Of a stretch of DNA of 64,000 nt, positions 1-8,575 are shown in pieces (position 1 is the first letter of the stretch; each line of letters begins with the position of its first letter). This DNA comes from an uncultured Collinsella sp. (GTDB lineage: Bacteria > Actinomycetota > Coriobacteriia > Coriobacteriales > Coriobacteriaceae). The stretch lies in assembly GCA_902465015.1 (NCBI GenBank), contig CABQLK010000003.1, forward strand, positions 11,803 through 75,802, read 5' to 3'. The notes below the pieces were generated by a model, which searched no databases, had not been told where the DNA came from, and was given only the letters and a program-made list of their open reading frames with translations. The position numbers and the translations under genes are program-made.

Positions 1-1197
1 GGCAAGGACACGCGTCGCTCGAGTTATATGTTTGAGGCGGCGCTGGTGAGCGGCCTGGTCGCGAGCGGTGCGGACGCCTATATGCTGCACGTGATCCCCA
101 CGCCGGGCGTAGCGCATCAGACCGTGGAAGGCTGCTTCGATTGCGGCATCATGATCAGCGCGAGCCACAACCCGTTTTGCGATAACGGCATTAAGCTCGT
201 CAACAGCGACGGCTTTAAGATGGACGAGGACGTGCTGGAGCTCATCGAGGACTATATCGATGGCAAGAGCGAGGTGCCGCTGGCCACGGGCAACCACATC
301 GGCGCCACGGTGGACTACATGCAGGGTCGCAACCGCTACATTGCTTCGCTCATTGCAAGTGCGAACTTTTCGCTGCAGGGCGTCAAGATCGGTATCGACT
401 GCGCCAACGGCTCGGCTTCCTCGGTGGCCAAGCCGGTGTTTGACGCGCTCGGTGCCGACGTGCGCGTGATCAATGCCGCGCCCGATGGCTTTAACATCAA
501 CGTCGATTGCGGCTCCACGCATATGGAGCGCCTGCAGCGCCATGTGGTGGAGCAGGGCCTGGACGTGGGTTTTGCCTACGATGGCGATGCCGATCGCTGC
601 CTGGCCGTGGACGAGCGCGGTCGCGTGGTAGACGGCGATCAGATCCTGTACGTGTGCGGCGTGTATCTGAACAAGCACGGGCGACTCTCGGGCGGTACCG
701 TGGTGCCGACGATTGCCAGCAACTTTGGCCTGGTCAAGTCGCTGGAGCTTGCCGGTCTGAGCGCCGTGACCAGCGGTGTGGGCGACCGTCACGTGTATGC
801 CAAGATGCGCGAGGGCGGCTACAGCCTGGGTGGCGAGCAGACGGGCCATACGATCTTTGGCGATATCGAGCGCACGGGCGACGGCATTATGACCTCGCTG
901 CGCGTGATGGAAGTGATTCGTGCCGAGCGTGAGACGCTCTCGCAGCTCACGGCTCCGTGCAAGCTGCTGCCGCAGGCGCAGGTGGCCGTGCACGTGGCGG
1001 ACAAGGACGCCGCGCTCGAGAACATGGGCGTGCAGAACGCCATCGCCGAGGCCGAGGCGTCGCTGGCGGGCGAGGGCCGCGTGCTCGTACGCAAGAGCGG
1101 AACCGAGTCGGTTATCCGCGTGCTGGCCGAGGCGCCCGACCAAGCATCCGCCGATGCCGCCATGAAGCGCATCGCCGCCGCGCTCGAGGCTTTATAG
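1..1197 (+). CDS. glmM: Phosphoglucosamine mutase, 5' end outside window
   Basis: This enzyme interconverts glucosamine-6-phosphate and glucosamine-1-phosphate, the step before UDP-GlcNAc and peptidoglycan synthesis, in the cytosol. The reading frame is open from base 1, and the first visible residues (GKDTRRSSYM) are the conserved N-terminal substrate loop, so only a few dozen N-terminal residues are missing. In order one sees the phosphoserine loop ISASHNP, the metal-binding loop DGDADR, the sugar-recognition segment GGEQTGH and the C-terminal phosphate-binding loop RKSGTES. An ATG at 28 lies inside the conserved N-terminal region and is not the start. GlmM is preferred over phosphomannomutase because of the GEQTGH/RKSGTES combination, although the family is shared. 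An inverted repeat overlaps the stop codon. Confidence 0.9.
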   Translation, partial: GKDTRRSSYMFEAALVSGLVASGADAYMLHVIPTPGVAHQTVEGCFDCGIMISASHNPFCDNGIKLVNSDGFKMDEDVLELIEDYIDGKSEVPLATGNHIGATVDYMQGRNRYIASLIASANFSLQGVKIGIDCANGSASSVAKPVFDALGADVRVINAAPDGFNINVDCGSTHMERLQRHVVEQGLDVGFAYDGDADRCLAVDERGRVVDGDQILYVCGVYLNKHGRLSGGTVVPTIASNFGLVKSLELAGLSAVTSGVGDRHVYAKMREGGYSLGGEQTGHTIFGDIERTGDGIMTSLRVMEVIRAERETLSQLTAPCKLLPQAQVAVHVADKDAALENMGVQNAIAEAEASLAGEGRVLVRKSGTESVIRVLAEAPDQASADAAMKRIAAALEAL

Positions 1198-1225
1198 TTA
1201 CGCGGTTTTACCAAACCGCGTAACT
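1196..1225 (+). terminator. Perfect 13-bp hairpin at the glmM stop codon
   Basis: Arms 1196-1208 and 1213-1225 are perfectly complementary around a 4-nt loop, and the left arm includes the last base pair of the TAG stop. No T-run follows, so it is at best a weak or Rho-assisted terminator, or it protects the mRNA 3' end. Confidence 0.5.
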
Positions 1226-1398
1226 GCTCGACGCTGCAAACGGCCCCAAGCGGCAATCTGACGTTCAATTTCAAGGGTGCGACCAGAGGGTCAGCGCCCT
1301 TTCATTTCACGTCACCTTGCTCGCTTAGGGTCGTTTTCGCTGACGTTGCCAAGACATTAGCGTCAACGAACTAGTCATTGGGTACCTAGTTATTGGGT

Positions 1399-1441
1399 GA
1401 AAAAAGGGGACGCTGCGGATTGGTTCCGCGGCGTCCCCTTT
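1399..1441 (-). terminator. Intrinsic terminator of the M32 peptidase gene
   Basis: Read on the minus strand, a GC-rich stem (1403-1413 with 1431-1441, plus an inner 1415-1419/1425-1429 segment) is followed by a T6 run. It begins about 22 bp after the stop codon of the minus-strand peptidase gene. Confidence 0.85.
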
Positions 1442-1463
1442 GCGTTGGCGTGTCGCCTAAGCT

Positions 1464-3047
1464 TTACAGCTCGTAGAGCGTGGTGAACTTGTCCTGCAGG
1501 TAGCTGCAGTAGTAGCGGGCATCGAACGCCATGCCGCAGGCGCCCTTGATGAGTTCCGGTGCGTCCTTGGCGCGTCCCCACTGCCAAATGCGCTCGCCCA
1601 GCCACGCGCGGACGGGCGACAGGTCGCCGCTCGCGCAGGCGCCGGTAAGGTCGACGCCGTCGCGGCACATGGCCGGCACAAACATGGCGTCGTAGGCGCT
1701 GCCCAGCGCATAGGTGGGGAAGTAGCCAAACGAACCGCCGCTCCAGTGCGTATCCTGCAGGCAGCCGTGCGTGTCGTCGGGAACCGGAATGCCCAGGTAC
1801 TCATTCATGAAGCGGTTCCAAAGCGCGGGGATGTCCTTGGCCGTGGCCTCGCCGGCAAACAGCATGCGCTCAATCTCGTAGCGCACCATAACGTGCAGCG
1901 GATAGGTGAGCTCGTCGGCCTCGGTGCGGATCAACGACGGCTGCGCGATGTTCACGGCGCGGTAGAGCGTGTCCTCGTCTACGTTGCCGTAGACCTCGGG
2001 CGCGTGGCGGCGCAGCACCTCGAGCAGCGGTCCCATAAAGGCACGGCTGCGGCCCACGGTGTTCTCAAAGAAGCGGCTCTGGCTCTCGTGGATGCCCATG
2101 GAGGTGCCGCCCTCCAGGCAGGTGCGCGCATAGGCGGGATTGACGCCCAGCTCGTACATGGTGTGCCCCGCCTCGTGGATGATGCTGTAGACGTTGGAGA
2201 TGCAATCGTCCTCGTAGATGTGTGTCGCGATGCGCGCGTCACCCACGGCAAAGCCCTCGCTAAACGGGTGCTCGGTAAAGGCAAGCGTGGTGTCGTCCAG
2301 GTTCAGGCCGACGAGCTTCATCAGGTCGAAGCTCATGGCGCGCTGGGCGGCCTCGGGCACGCGGGCGTGCAAAAAGTCGGCATCGGGCTGCTGGCCGCGC
2401 TCGCCGATGGCGTGCACGAGCGGCACGACCGTGGCCTTGACCTCCTCGCAAAACGCGTCGAAGCTCTCGGCAGAAAGGCCGCGCTCGTACTGGTCGAGCC
2501 AAACGTCGTATGGGTCGCGCTTGGGGTCCATGAGTTCGGCCTGATGCTTAAGTTGGGCGACGATTCTATCCACATAGGGCTCAAAGCTCGCCCAGTCGTT
2601 GGCCGTCTTGGCCTTGTGCCACACGGCGTCGGCCTCGCAGGTGAGCCTGGTCCAGGCTTCGGCCTCCTCGGTAGGAATAACGCTTGCCTCGCGCTGGTCG
2701 CGGCTGAGCACGCGGATCTCGTCGAGCAGCTGCGGGTCTTCGATCTTTCCGCCCGCGACCGTCTCGCGCGCGAGAGAGCGCACGAGTTCAACGGACTTTT
2801 TGCTGGTCAGGAGCTTGTGATGTTCGCCGGCAAGGGTACCCATAGCATCGGCGCGGGCCGCGGCTCCGTTGGCGGGGGCAATCGTCGCGCCATCGAACTC
2901 GGCAATCTTGAGCAGGTACTCGCGGGTCCACAGTTTGCCTTCGAGTTTGCGGAGCTTTTTGACGGCCTTGTCGACTTTAGCGGCCTTGACGCCCTTGGCG
3001 GCCTTTGCCACGGCGGCCTGGGCCTTCTTATCGAGTTTCTTTCCCAT
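1464..3047 (-). CDS. M32 family metallocarboxypeptidase (carboxypeptidase Taq type)
   Basis: Predicted cytosolic zinc carboxypeptidase that removes C-terminal residues from peptides. The gluzincin motif HEAGH lies at about residues 291-295 (SIIHEAGHTMYE). It is followed by the M32-typical GTSMGIHESQSR block, with HPFSEG and an IATH-type segment just before. At 527 aa it is near the family's usual ~500; the extra length is a lysine/alanine-rich N-terminal tail of about 35 residues. The ATG at 3047 has an AAGGA Shine-Dalgarno sequence a few bases upstream. The gene stands alone on the minus strand, divergent from pheST, and has its own terminator. The family assignment is firm; the substrate is unknown. 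Confidence 0.93.
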   Translation of the reverse strand: MGKKLDKKAQAAVAKAAKGVKAAKVDKAVKKLRKLEGKLWTREYLLKIAEFDGATIAPANGAAARADAMGTLAGEHHKLLTSKKSVELVRSLARETVAGGKIEDPQLLDEIRVLSRDQREASVIPTEEAEAWTRLTCEADAVWHKAKTANDWASFEPYVDRIVAQLKHQAELMDPKRDPYDVWLDQYERGLSAESFDAFCEEVKATVVPLVHAIGERGQQPDADFLHARVPEAAQRAMSFDLMKLVGLNLDDTTLAFTEHPFSEGFAVGDARIATHIYEDDCISNVYSIIHEAGHTMYELGVNPAYARTCLEGGTSMGIHESQSRFFENTVGRSRAFMGPLLEVLRRHAPEVYGNVDEDTLYRAVNIAQPSLIRTEADELTYPLHVMVRYEIERMLFAGEATAKDIPALWNRFMNEYLGIPVPDDTHGCLQDTHWSGGSFGYFPTYALGSAYDAMFVPAMCRDGVDLTGACASGDLSPVRAWLGERIWQWGRAKDAPELIKGACGMAFDARYYCSYLQDKFTTLYEL

Positions 3048-3177
3048 ACCGTATCCTTAATCTCGCAGGCCGAGCGCCGCAGGCGGGTGCGCGGCCAATT
3101 TGCACAGCTACCTGCCTTGTACCCAGCGCGAACAAAACGGAACGCGGCGATGCGCTCGCGAAATGTGTTATCCTATA

Positions 3178-3466
3178 GCCCAATGCGTTGACGGAGAGGG
3201 TTTTGCCCGCCGCGTCGCCGGCAAGAGAGGGAAGGTCATGGGCTGCAAGCCTTCCTGCGGTGGCAAGGGCCAAGCGTTCACTTCCGAGCAGCGACCTCAA
3301 CGGGCGCGCGGCCAGCGGCGGCGAAGCCCCAGTAGGGAAGCCGTGAGCCTCGCGACAAGGGGCAAAGAGTGGGCGCGGCGGGCCAGACATCCGTCGGGTC
3401 AAACAAGGTGGTACCGCGGAATTCAACCGTCCTTGGGCAATGCACATGCCCGAGGGCGGTTTTTTG
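3178..3466 (+). promoter_or_regulatory. T-box leader controlling pheST
   Basis: The antiterminator core at 3404-3419 (CAAGGTGGTACCGCGG) contains the T-box sequence whose TGG-containing bulge pairs with the uncharged tRNA acceptor end. It is followed by an intrinsic terminator: stem between about 3425-3441 and 3448-3459, then T6 at 3460-3465. By position before pheS the sensed tRNA should be tRNA-Phe. A TTC with a 3' A at 3277-3279 is a possible specifier codon, but the Stem I fold was not resolved and the 5' boundary is approximate. The family model is that uncharged tRNA stabilises antitermination and turns the operon on. Confidence 0.88.
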
Positions 3467-3550
3467 TTACCGAACCGGGCCGCGCATCCGCAGCATCGGG
3501 CGGCGTCAGCCGTCCCGGGGTGCGGATGCGCGAGAGACGAAAGGGAAGAC

Positions 3551-4627
3551 ATGAGTCTGATTGATGATCTGGTCAAACTCGAGGAAGAGGCCAAGGAGCT
3601 CGTCACTAGCGCCGACGACGCCGCAAAGCTCGAGGCCGCGCGCGTTGAGCTGCTCGGCCGCAAGGGCCGCATCACCGGCCTGATGCGCATGATGGGCAAG
3701 CTCGCCCCCGAGGATCGTCCCGTGATGGGCAAGCGCGCCAACGAGATGCGCCGGCTGATCGAGGGCATGCTCGACGAGCGCACCACCGAGATGAAGGCCG
3801 CCGCCCTCAAACACGCACTCGAGCACGATGCCGTCGACATCACGCTGCCGGGCATCCGTCCGCAGATCGGCCACCAGCACCTGATCAAGCAGATCATCGA
3901 GGAGGCCGAGGACATCTTCTGCGGCATCGGCTACACCGTCGAGTCCGGCCCCATGGTCGACACCTCCTACTACAACTTCACCGCGCTCAACGCCCCCATG
4001 GATCACCCGAGCCGTTCGGCCCGCGATACCTTCTACGTGGTCGACAACAACCCCGGCAGCGTCGCGCACCCCGAGGCTCATGCCCACGGCGAGTCCGACG
4101 TGCTGCTGCGCACCCAGACCTCGGGCGTGCAAATCCACACCATGGAGTCGCAAAAGCCGCCCATCTACATGATCTGCCCGGGCACCGTCTATCGTCCCGA
4201 CACGGCCGACGCCTGCCACCTGCCGCAGTTCAACCAGATCGAAGGCCTGGTCGTCGACGAGGGCATCACCTTTGGCGATCTTAAGGGCACGCTCGACTAC
4301 TTTGTTAAGTGCATGTTTGGCGAGGACCGCAAGACGCGTTATCGCCCGCATTTCTTCCCCTTCACCGAGCCTTCCTGCGAGGTGGACGTGAGCTGCCACG
4401 TGTGCGGCGGCAAGGGCTGCAACTTCTGCAAGCACAGCGGCTGGATCGAGATCCTGGGCTGCGGCATGGTCGACCCCAACGTCCTGATCAACTGCGGCAT
4501 CGACCCCGAGAAGTACACCGGCTTTGCCTTTGGTATTGGCGCCGAGCGCGTCGCGGCACTGCGCTACGACCTGCCCGACCTCAGAACGCTCATGACGGGC
4601 GATATGCGTTTCCTGAACCAATTTTAG
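3551..4627 (+). CDS. pheS: Phenylalanine--tRNA ligase alpha subunit
   Basis: Catalytic subunit of the alpha2beta2 phenylalanyl-tRNA synthetase, which activates Phe and charges tRNA-Phe in the cytosol. The 358-aa protein has the N-terminal coiled-coil tRNA-binding arm (residues about 1-85), then the class II core with TSGVQIHTME, the FFPFTEPSCEV motif 2 region and the motif 3 arginine segment GIGAERVAALRY near the C-terminus. The ATG at 3551 is chosen because it follows AAGGGAAG and begins the conserved N-terminus; the open frame extends upstream into the T-box leader but that part is not coding. It is co-transcribed with pheT across a 162-bp gap containing a long hairpin. Confidence 0.97.
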   Translation: MSLIDDLVKLEEEAKELVTSADDAAKLEAARVELLGRKGRITGLMRMMGKLAPEDRPVMGKRANEMRRLIEGMLDERTTEMKAAALKHALEHDAVDITLPGIRPQIGHQHLIKQIIEEAEDIFCGIGYTVESGPMVDTSYYNFTALNAPMDHPSRSARDTFYVVDNNPGSVAHPEAHAHGESDVLLRTQTSGVQIHTMESQKPPIYMICPGTVYRPDTADACHLPQFNQIEGLVVDEGITFGDLKGTLDYFVKCMFGEDRKTRYRPHFFPFTEPSCEVDVSCHVCGGKGCNFCKHSGWIEILGCGMVDPNVLINCGIDPEKYTGFAFGIGAERVAALRYDLPDLRTLMTGDMRFLNQF

Positions 4628-4633
4628 GCTTGC

Positions 4634-4720
4634 CCAGGCACCCCATCTTGGCGTTCAAACCGTCGCTCGCGTACCTTTAGTACGCGTCGCTCCTCTTTCA
4701 CGCCAACCTGGGGCACCTGG
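4634..4720 (+). repeat. Long imperfect palindrome between pheS and pheT
   Basis: An 87-nt interrupted inverted repeat. The outer arms around 4634-4654 and 4700-4720 include a perfect TTGGCGT/ACGCCAA pair, and a central hairpin CGCGTAC (4668-4674) pairs with GTACGCG (4680-4686) over a 5-nt loop. There is no T-run. It could damp pheT relative to pheS, or be a dispersed intergenic repeat. Confidence 0.6.
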
Positions 4721-4789
4721 ACAACCCTAAGGCGAACGTCTTCATTTGATACCCCTCCCTTTGCGGAGATTAAGAACTAGGAGAGCTAC

Positions 4790-7243
4790 ATGCGCGTTTC
4801 TTACGACTGGCTCAAGACCATGATCGATATTCCGGAGGATCCCAAGACCCTTTCGGACGAATATATCCGTACCGGCACCGAGGTCGAGGCGATCGACACC
4901 GTGGGCGAGTCCTTCGACCACGTGGTGACCGCTAAGGTGCTCACCAAGACCCCGCACCCCGATAGCGACCACATGTATGTGTGCTCGGTCGACGTGGGCG
5001 ACAAGAACCTCGACCCCGACGGCAATCCCGCTCCGCTGCAGATCGTCTGCGGCGCGCAGAACTTTGAGGCCGGCGACCACATCGTCACGGCCATGATCGG
5101 CGCCGTGCTTCCCGGCGACGTCAAGATCAAGAAGAGCAAGCTTCGCGGCGTCGTGTCCATGGGCATGAACTGCTCCGCGCGCGAGCTCGGCCTGGGTGGC
5201 GACCACTCCGGCATTATGATCCTGCCCGAGGATACGCCCTGCGGCATGCCGTTTGCCGAGTACGTGGGCTCGAGCGACACCGTGCTCGACTGCGAGATCA
5301 CGCCCAACCGCCCCGACTGCCTGTCCATGATCGGCATGGCCCGCGAGACCGGCGCCATCTTCGACCGCGATTTCCACGTTGAGCTGCCTGCCATCAAGGC
5401 CGAGACCGGCCGCGCGACCGACGACGAGCTTTCGGTCGAGATTGCCGACGAGGGCCTGTGCGACCGCTACGTCGCCCGCATCGTGCGCAACGTGAAGGTC
5501 GGCCCCTCGCCCGACTGGATGGTCAAGCGCCTCAACGCCCTGGGCGTGCGCCCGCACAACAACATCGTCGACATCACCAACTACGTGATGATGCTCACCG
5601 GCCAGCCGCTGCACGCCTTTGACCTGGACACCTTTGCCGAGCGCGATGGCCGCCGTCGCGTGGTGGTCCGCGCCGCCCAGCAGGATGAGAAGTTCACGAC
5701 GCTCGACGGCGAGGAGCGCACGCTCGACGCCGGCATGGGCCTTATCACCGACGGCGAGCGCCCTGTGGCTCTGGCCGGCGTTATGGGCGGCATGGATTCC
5801 GAGATCGAGGACGACACCGTCGACGTGATGGTCGAGAGCGCCTGCTTCAACGCCGGTCGCACCTCGCACACCAGCCGCGACCTGTCGCTGATCTCCGACG
5901 CCTCCATTCGCTTTGAGCGCCAGGTTGACGAGACCGGCTGCGTGGATGTCGCCAACGTTACCTGCGCGCTCATCGAACAGATCGCCGGCGGCGAGGTTGC
6001 TCCCGGCTATGTCGACGTTTTCCCCGCGCCCAAGACCGTCGACAGCATTAAGCTGCGTTTGGCCCGCGTGCACGCCATCTGCGGCGCCGACATCGAGCCC
6101 GAGTTTATCGAGCGCTCGCTTACCCGCCTGGGCTGCACCGTCGAGCGCGACGGTGAGGACTTTATGGTCACGCCGCCGAGCTTCCGTCCCGACCTGCCGC
6201 GCGAGATCGATCTGATCGAGGAGGTCCTGCGCCTATGGGGCATGGGTCGCGTCACGGCGACCATTCCGGCTGCCAAGAACCATATCGGCGGTCTGACGCG
6301 CGAGCAGAAGCTTACCCGCAAGGTCGGCGAGATCCTGCGCGCCTGCGGCCTCAACGAGACCACGACCTTTGGCTTTGCCGCCCCGGGCGACCTGGAGAAG
6401 ATCGGCATGTCCACCGAAGGCCGCGGCTGCCCCGTGGTGCTCATGAACCCGTTGGTCGCCGAGCAGACCGAGATGCGCCGCTCGTTGCTGCCGGGTCTGC
6501 TGCAGTCTGTGGCCTACAACGAGGCCCACGGCACGCCCAACGTGCATCTGTACGAGGTCGGCAGCCTGTTCCACGGTCGCGAGAACGCCAGCCTGCCCAA
6601 GGAGACCAAGTCCGTGGCGGGCGTGCTCTCGGGCCAGTGGAGCGAGCAGTCTTGGAACATGAAGTACCGTAAGCTGCGCTTCTTCGTTGGCAAGGGCATC
6701 GTTGAGGAGCTGCTTGCCCAGCTGCGCATCGAGAAGGTTCGCTTCCGTCCCGTCGAGGGCGAGAGCTATGCCTTCCTGCAGCCGGGTCGTGCTGCCGAGG
6801 TACTCTCGGGCGGTACCGTGCTGGGCTGGGTTGGCGAGATCCACCCCGAGGCGCGCGAGGCTATGGGCATTGACGAGGTCGTCGTTGCCTTTGAGCTTGA
6901 CCTGGACAAGCTGATCAAGGGCGCCCGCAACCAGGAGAACTACCGTGAGTTCTCGCAGTACCCGGCCGTTGAGCACGACCTTGCTATCGTGGTCGACAAC
7001 ACTGTGACCTGCGAGGATCTTGAGCGTCGTATTACGAGTGCCGGCGGCAAACTGCTCGAGGGCGTGCGCCTGTTCGATGTCTACCGCGATCCGGTCCGCA
7101 TCGGCAAGGGCAAGAAATCCATGGCCTTTGCGCTTACGTATCGCTCCGACGACCACACGCTCACCAGCGAAGAGGTCGAGAAGGCGCACCAGAAGATCGT
7201 CACCAAGGTGTGCAAGGGCGTAAACGGCGAGGTCCGCGGCTAG
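4790..7243 (+). CDS. pheT: Phenylalanine--tRNA ligase beta subunit
   Basis: Second subunit of phenylalanyl-tRNA synthetase; it carries editing and tRNA-binding modules. The 817-aa length is typical. Domain order is visible: N-terminal EMAP/OB-type tRNA-binding fold (residues about 40-150, with PHPDSDHM and QIVCGAQN), B3/B4 editing domain (about 200-390), B5 domain with the EIDLIEEVLRLWG segment (about 400-480), catalytic-like core, and C-terminal FDX-ACB anticodon-binding domain (from about residue 720, REFSQYPAVEHDLAIVV). The ATG at 4790 follows AGGAGAG. It is expressed from the T-box-controlled pheS transcript. Confidence 0.97.
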   Translation: MRVSYDWLKTMIDIPEDPKTLSDEYIRTGTEVEAIDTVGESFDHVVTAKVLTKTPHPDSDHMYVCSVDVGDKNLDPDGNPAPLQIVCGAQNFEAGDHIVTAMIGAVLPGDVKIKKSKLRGVVSMGMNCSARELGLGGDHSGIMILPEDTPCGMPFAEYVGSSDTVLDCEITPNRPDCLSMIGMARETGAIFDRDFHVELPAIKAETGRATDDELSVEIADEGLCDRYVARIVRNVKVGPSPDWMVKRLNALGVRPHNNIVDITNYVMMLTGQPLHAFDLDTFAERDGRRRVVVRAAQQDEKFTTLDGEERTLDAGMGLITDGERPVALAGVMGGMDSEIEDDTVDVMVESACFNAGRTSHTSRDLSLISDASIRFERQVDETGCVDVANVTCALIEQIAGGEVAPGYVDVFPAPKTVDSIKLRLARVHAICGADIEPEFIERSLTRLGCTVERDGEDFMVTPPSFRPDLPREIDLIEEVLRLWGMGRVTATIPAAKNHIGGLTREQKLTRKVGEILRACGLNETTTFGFAAPGDLEKIGMSTEGRGCPVVLMNPLVAEQTEMRRSLLPGLLQSVAYNEAHGTPNVHLYEVGSLFHGRENASLPKETKSVAGVLSGQWSEQSWNMKYRKLRFFVGKGIVEELLAQLRIEKVRFRPVEGESYAFLQPGRAAEVLSGGTVLGWVGEIHPEAREAMGIDEVVVAFELDLDKLIKGARNQENYREFSQYPAVEHDLAIVVDNTVTCEDLERRITSAGGKLLEGVRLFDVYRDPVRIGKGKKSMAFALTYRSDDHTLTSEEVEKAHQKIVTKVCKGVNGEVRG

Positions 7244-7365
7244 GTTCTGCGCTGAGGTATGGGTCAGCGGTGGCTGCTGCCGAGTCCTACGTGACTGCTA
7301 TGCCCGGTATAAGGCACCGTTGAGCCTGCATATATTACACGCGCATTACATAACGGCGTGCTGCT

Positions 7366-7394
7366 TTGTCGGCAGTGCGCCGTTTTGCTATGAT
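7366..7394 (+). promoter_or_regulatory. Promoter of the ECF metal transporter operon
   Basis: TTGTCG (7366-7371) and TATGAT (7389-7394) are separated by exactly 17 bp and lie about 100 bp before the first gene. The predicted start point falls near 7400, immediately before the inverted repeat at 7405-7432. Confidence 0.6.
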
Positions 7395-7404
7395 AGCCCG
7401 CGGC

Positions 7405-7432
7405 GTGTTACGAATCTGACATTACGTAACAC
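7405..7432 (+). promoter_or_regulatory. NikR-like operator in the transporter promoter
   Basis: Perfect inverted repeat GTGTTACG-N12-CGTAACAC, equivalently GTGTTAC-N14-GTAACAC. It sits just downstream of the predicted transcription start, a position suited to repression. From memory, this matches the comparative-genomic NikR consensus GTGTTAC-N13/14-GTAACAC described for some bacteria. It suggests that the transporter imports nickel under nickel repression. Confidence 0.6.
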
Positions 7433-7489
7433 TGGAAAGGTGATTCAAGCGGCGTTGCAATTCCGTGCGCCGATAACCGGGAGGCGTAC

Positions 7490-8575
7490 ATGCACATTCC
7501 AGATAATTATCTGTCCCCGCAGACCGATGCCGTCATGGCAGTGGCGATGGTGCCCGTTTGGATCCACTGCATCAAGAAAGTGCGCGCCACGCTCGATCGC
7601 GAGCACATGGCTTTCCTGGGCATCTGCGCCGCGTTCTCCTTCCTGCTTATGATGTTCAATGTGCCGCTGCCCGGCGGCACCACAGGTCACGCCGTCGGCG
7701 GCGCGCTCATTGCACTGCTGCTAGGCCCCGAGGCCGCGGCTATCGCTGTCTCGGTTGCGCTGGCGCTGCAGGCGCTGCTGTTTGGCGACGGCGGCGTTCT
7801 GTCGTTTGGCGCTAACTGCTTTAACATGGCCTTTGTGCTGCCGTTTGTCGCTGCTATCGTGTTCCGTGCGCTCAACAGCCGCCTGCACGACAAGAGCTGG
7901 GGCACCTCGGTTTCTGCCGTCGTGAGCGGTTGGGTCGGCCTGTGCCTGGCGGCCCTGTGCGCGGCAATCGAGTTTGGTATTCAGCCGATGCTCTTTACCA
8001 ACGCTTCGGGCGCGCCGCTGTACTGTCCTTTCCCGCTGTCCGTGGCTATTCCGGCCATGTTGATCCCGCATATGCTGGTTGCCGGCGTGATCGAGGGCGT
8101 GGCGACGGCCGCCATCTACGGTTTCATTAAGAAGACGGCGCCGAGCGTTATCGTCGGGCCCGAGGCCGTCGATGGCCAGCTTACTGCCGAGGGTGCTGCT
8201 GCCAAGAAGACCTCGCTGGTCCCCACGCTCATCTTGGTTGCCGTGCTTGTCGTGGCTACGCCGCTCGGCTTGCTTGCCACAGGTGACGCATGGGGCGAGT
8301 GGGACGCCGAGGGCGCCGCGACCGCCGTTCAGGAGGCTGGCGACGACAGCCTGCAGGCTTCGGTCGGCCTCGATATCCCGACCTTTGCCGACGCACTGCC
8401 CACGGGCGATTATCTGCAGGCCTATTCCGAGGAGCAGGGTCTTGGCTTTGCCGGCCAGGCTGCCATGTATATCCTCTCGGGCGTAATTGGCGTGGCGGTG
8501 CTCACCATCGCATTTCGTTTGATATCGCTGACGGTTAAGGAAAACGGGGCTCATGGCGACGGTCGAGCTGCCTAG
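7490..8575 (+). CDS. ECF transporter substrate-binding component CbiM/NikM
   Basis: Integral membrane S-component of an energy-coupling-factor transporter for Co2+ or Ni2+. The N-terminus MHIPDNYLSP is the hallmark: the second-position His and the free amino group form the metal site. Residues about 1-215 carry six or more membrane spans with the conserved VPLPGGTTGHAVGG segment. After residue about 240 there is a C-terminal extension with two further spans flanking an extracytoplasmic loop (PLGLLATGDAWGEWD), resembling the accessory CbiN/NikN or PDGLE-type domain; no separate cbiN gene is present. It overlaps cbiQ by 23 bp. Protein similarity alone cannot separate Co from Ni; the NikR-like box upstream favours Ni. 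Confidence 0.88.
   Translation: MHIPDNYLSPQTDAVMAVAMVPVWIHCIKKVRATLDREHMAFLGICAAFSFLLMMFNVPLPGGTTGHAVGGALIALLLGPEAAAIAVSVALALQALLFGDGGVLSFGANCFNMAFVLPFVAAIVFRALNSRLHDKSWGTSVSAVVSGWVGLCLAALCAAIEFGIQPMLFTNASGAPLYCPFPLSVAIPAMLIPHMLVAGVIEGVATAAIYGFIKKTAPSVIVGPEAVDGQLTAEGAAAKKTSLVPTLILVAVLVVATPLGLLATGDAWGEWDAEGAATAVQEAGDDSLQASVGLDIPTFADALPTGDYLQAYSEEQGLGFAGQAAMYILSGVIGVAVLTIAFRLISLTVKENGAHGDGRAA

Noticed and set aside
3440..3550. Longer pheS start at 3440
   Set aside because: This reading begins inside the T-box terminator; the conserved PheS N-terminus starts at 3551 with a ribosome site.
7244..7489. Cobalamin riboswitch before the CbiM-like gene
   Set aside because: No B12-box or typical adenosylcobalamin riboswitch core was found. 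The leader instead shows a promoter and an inverted repeat.
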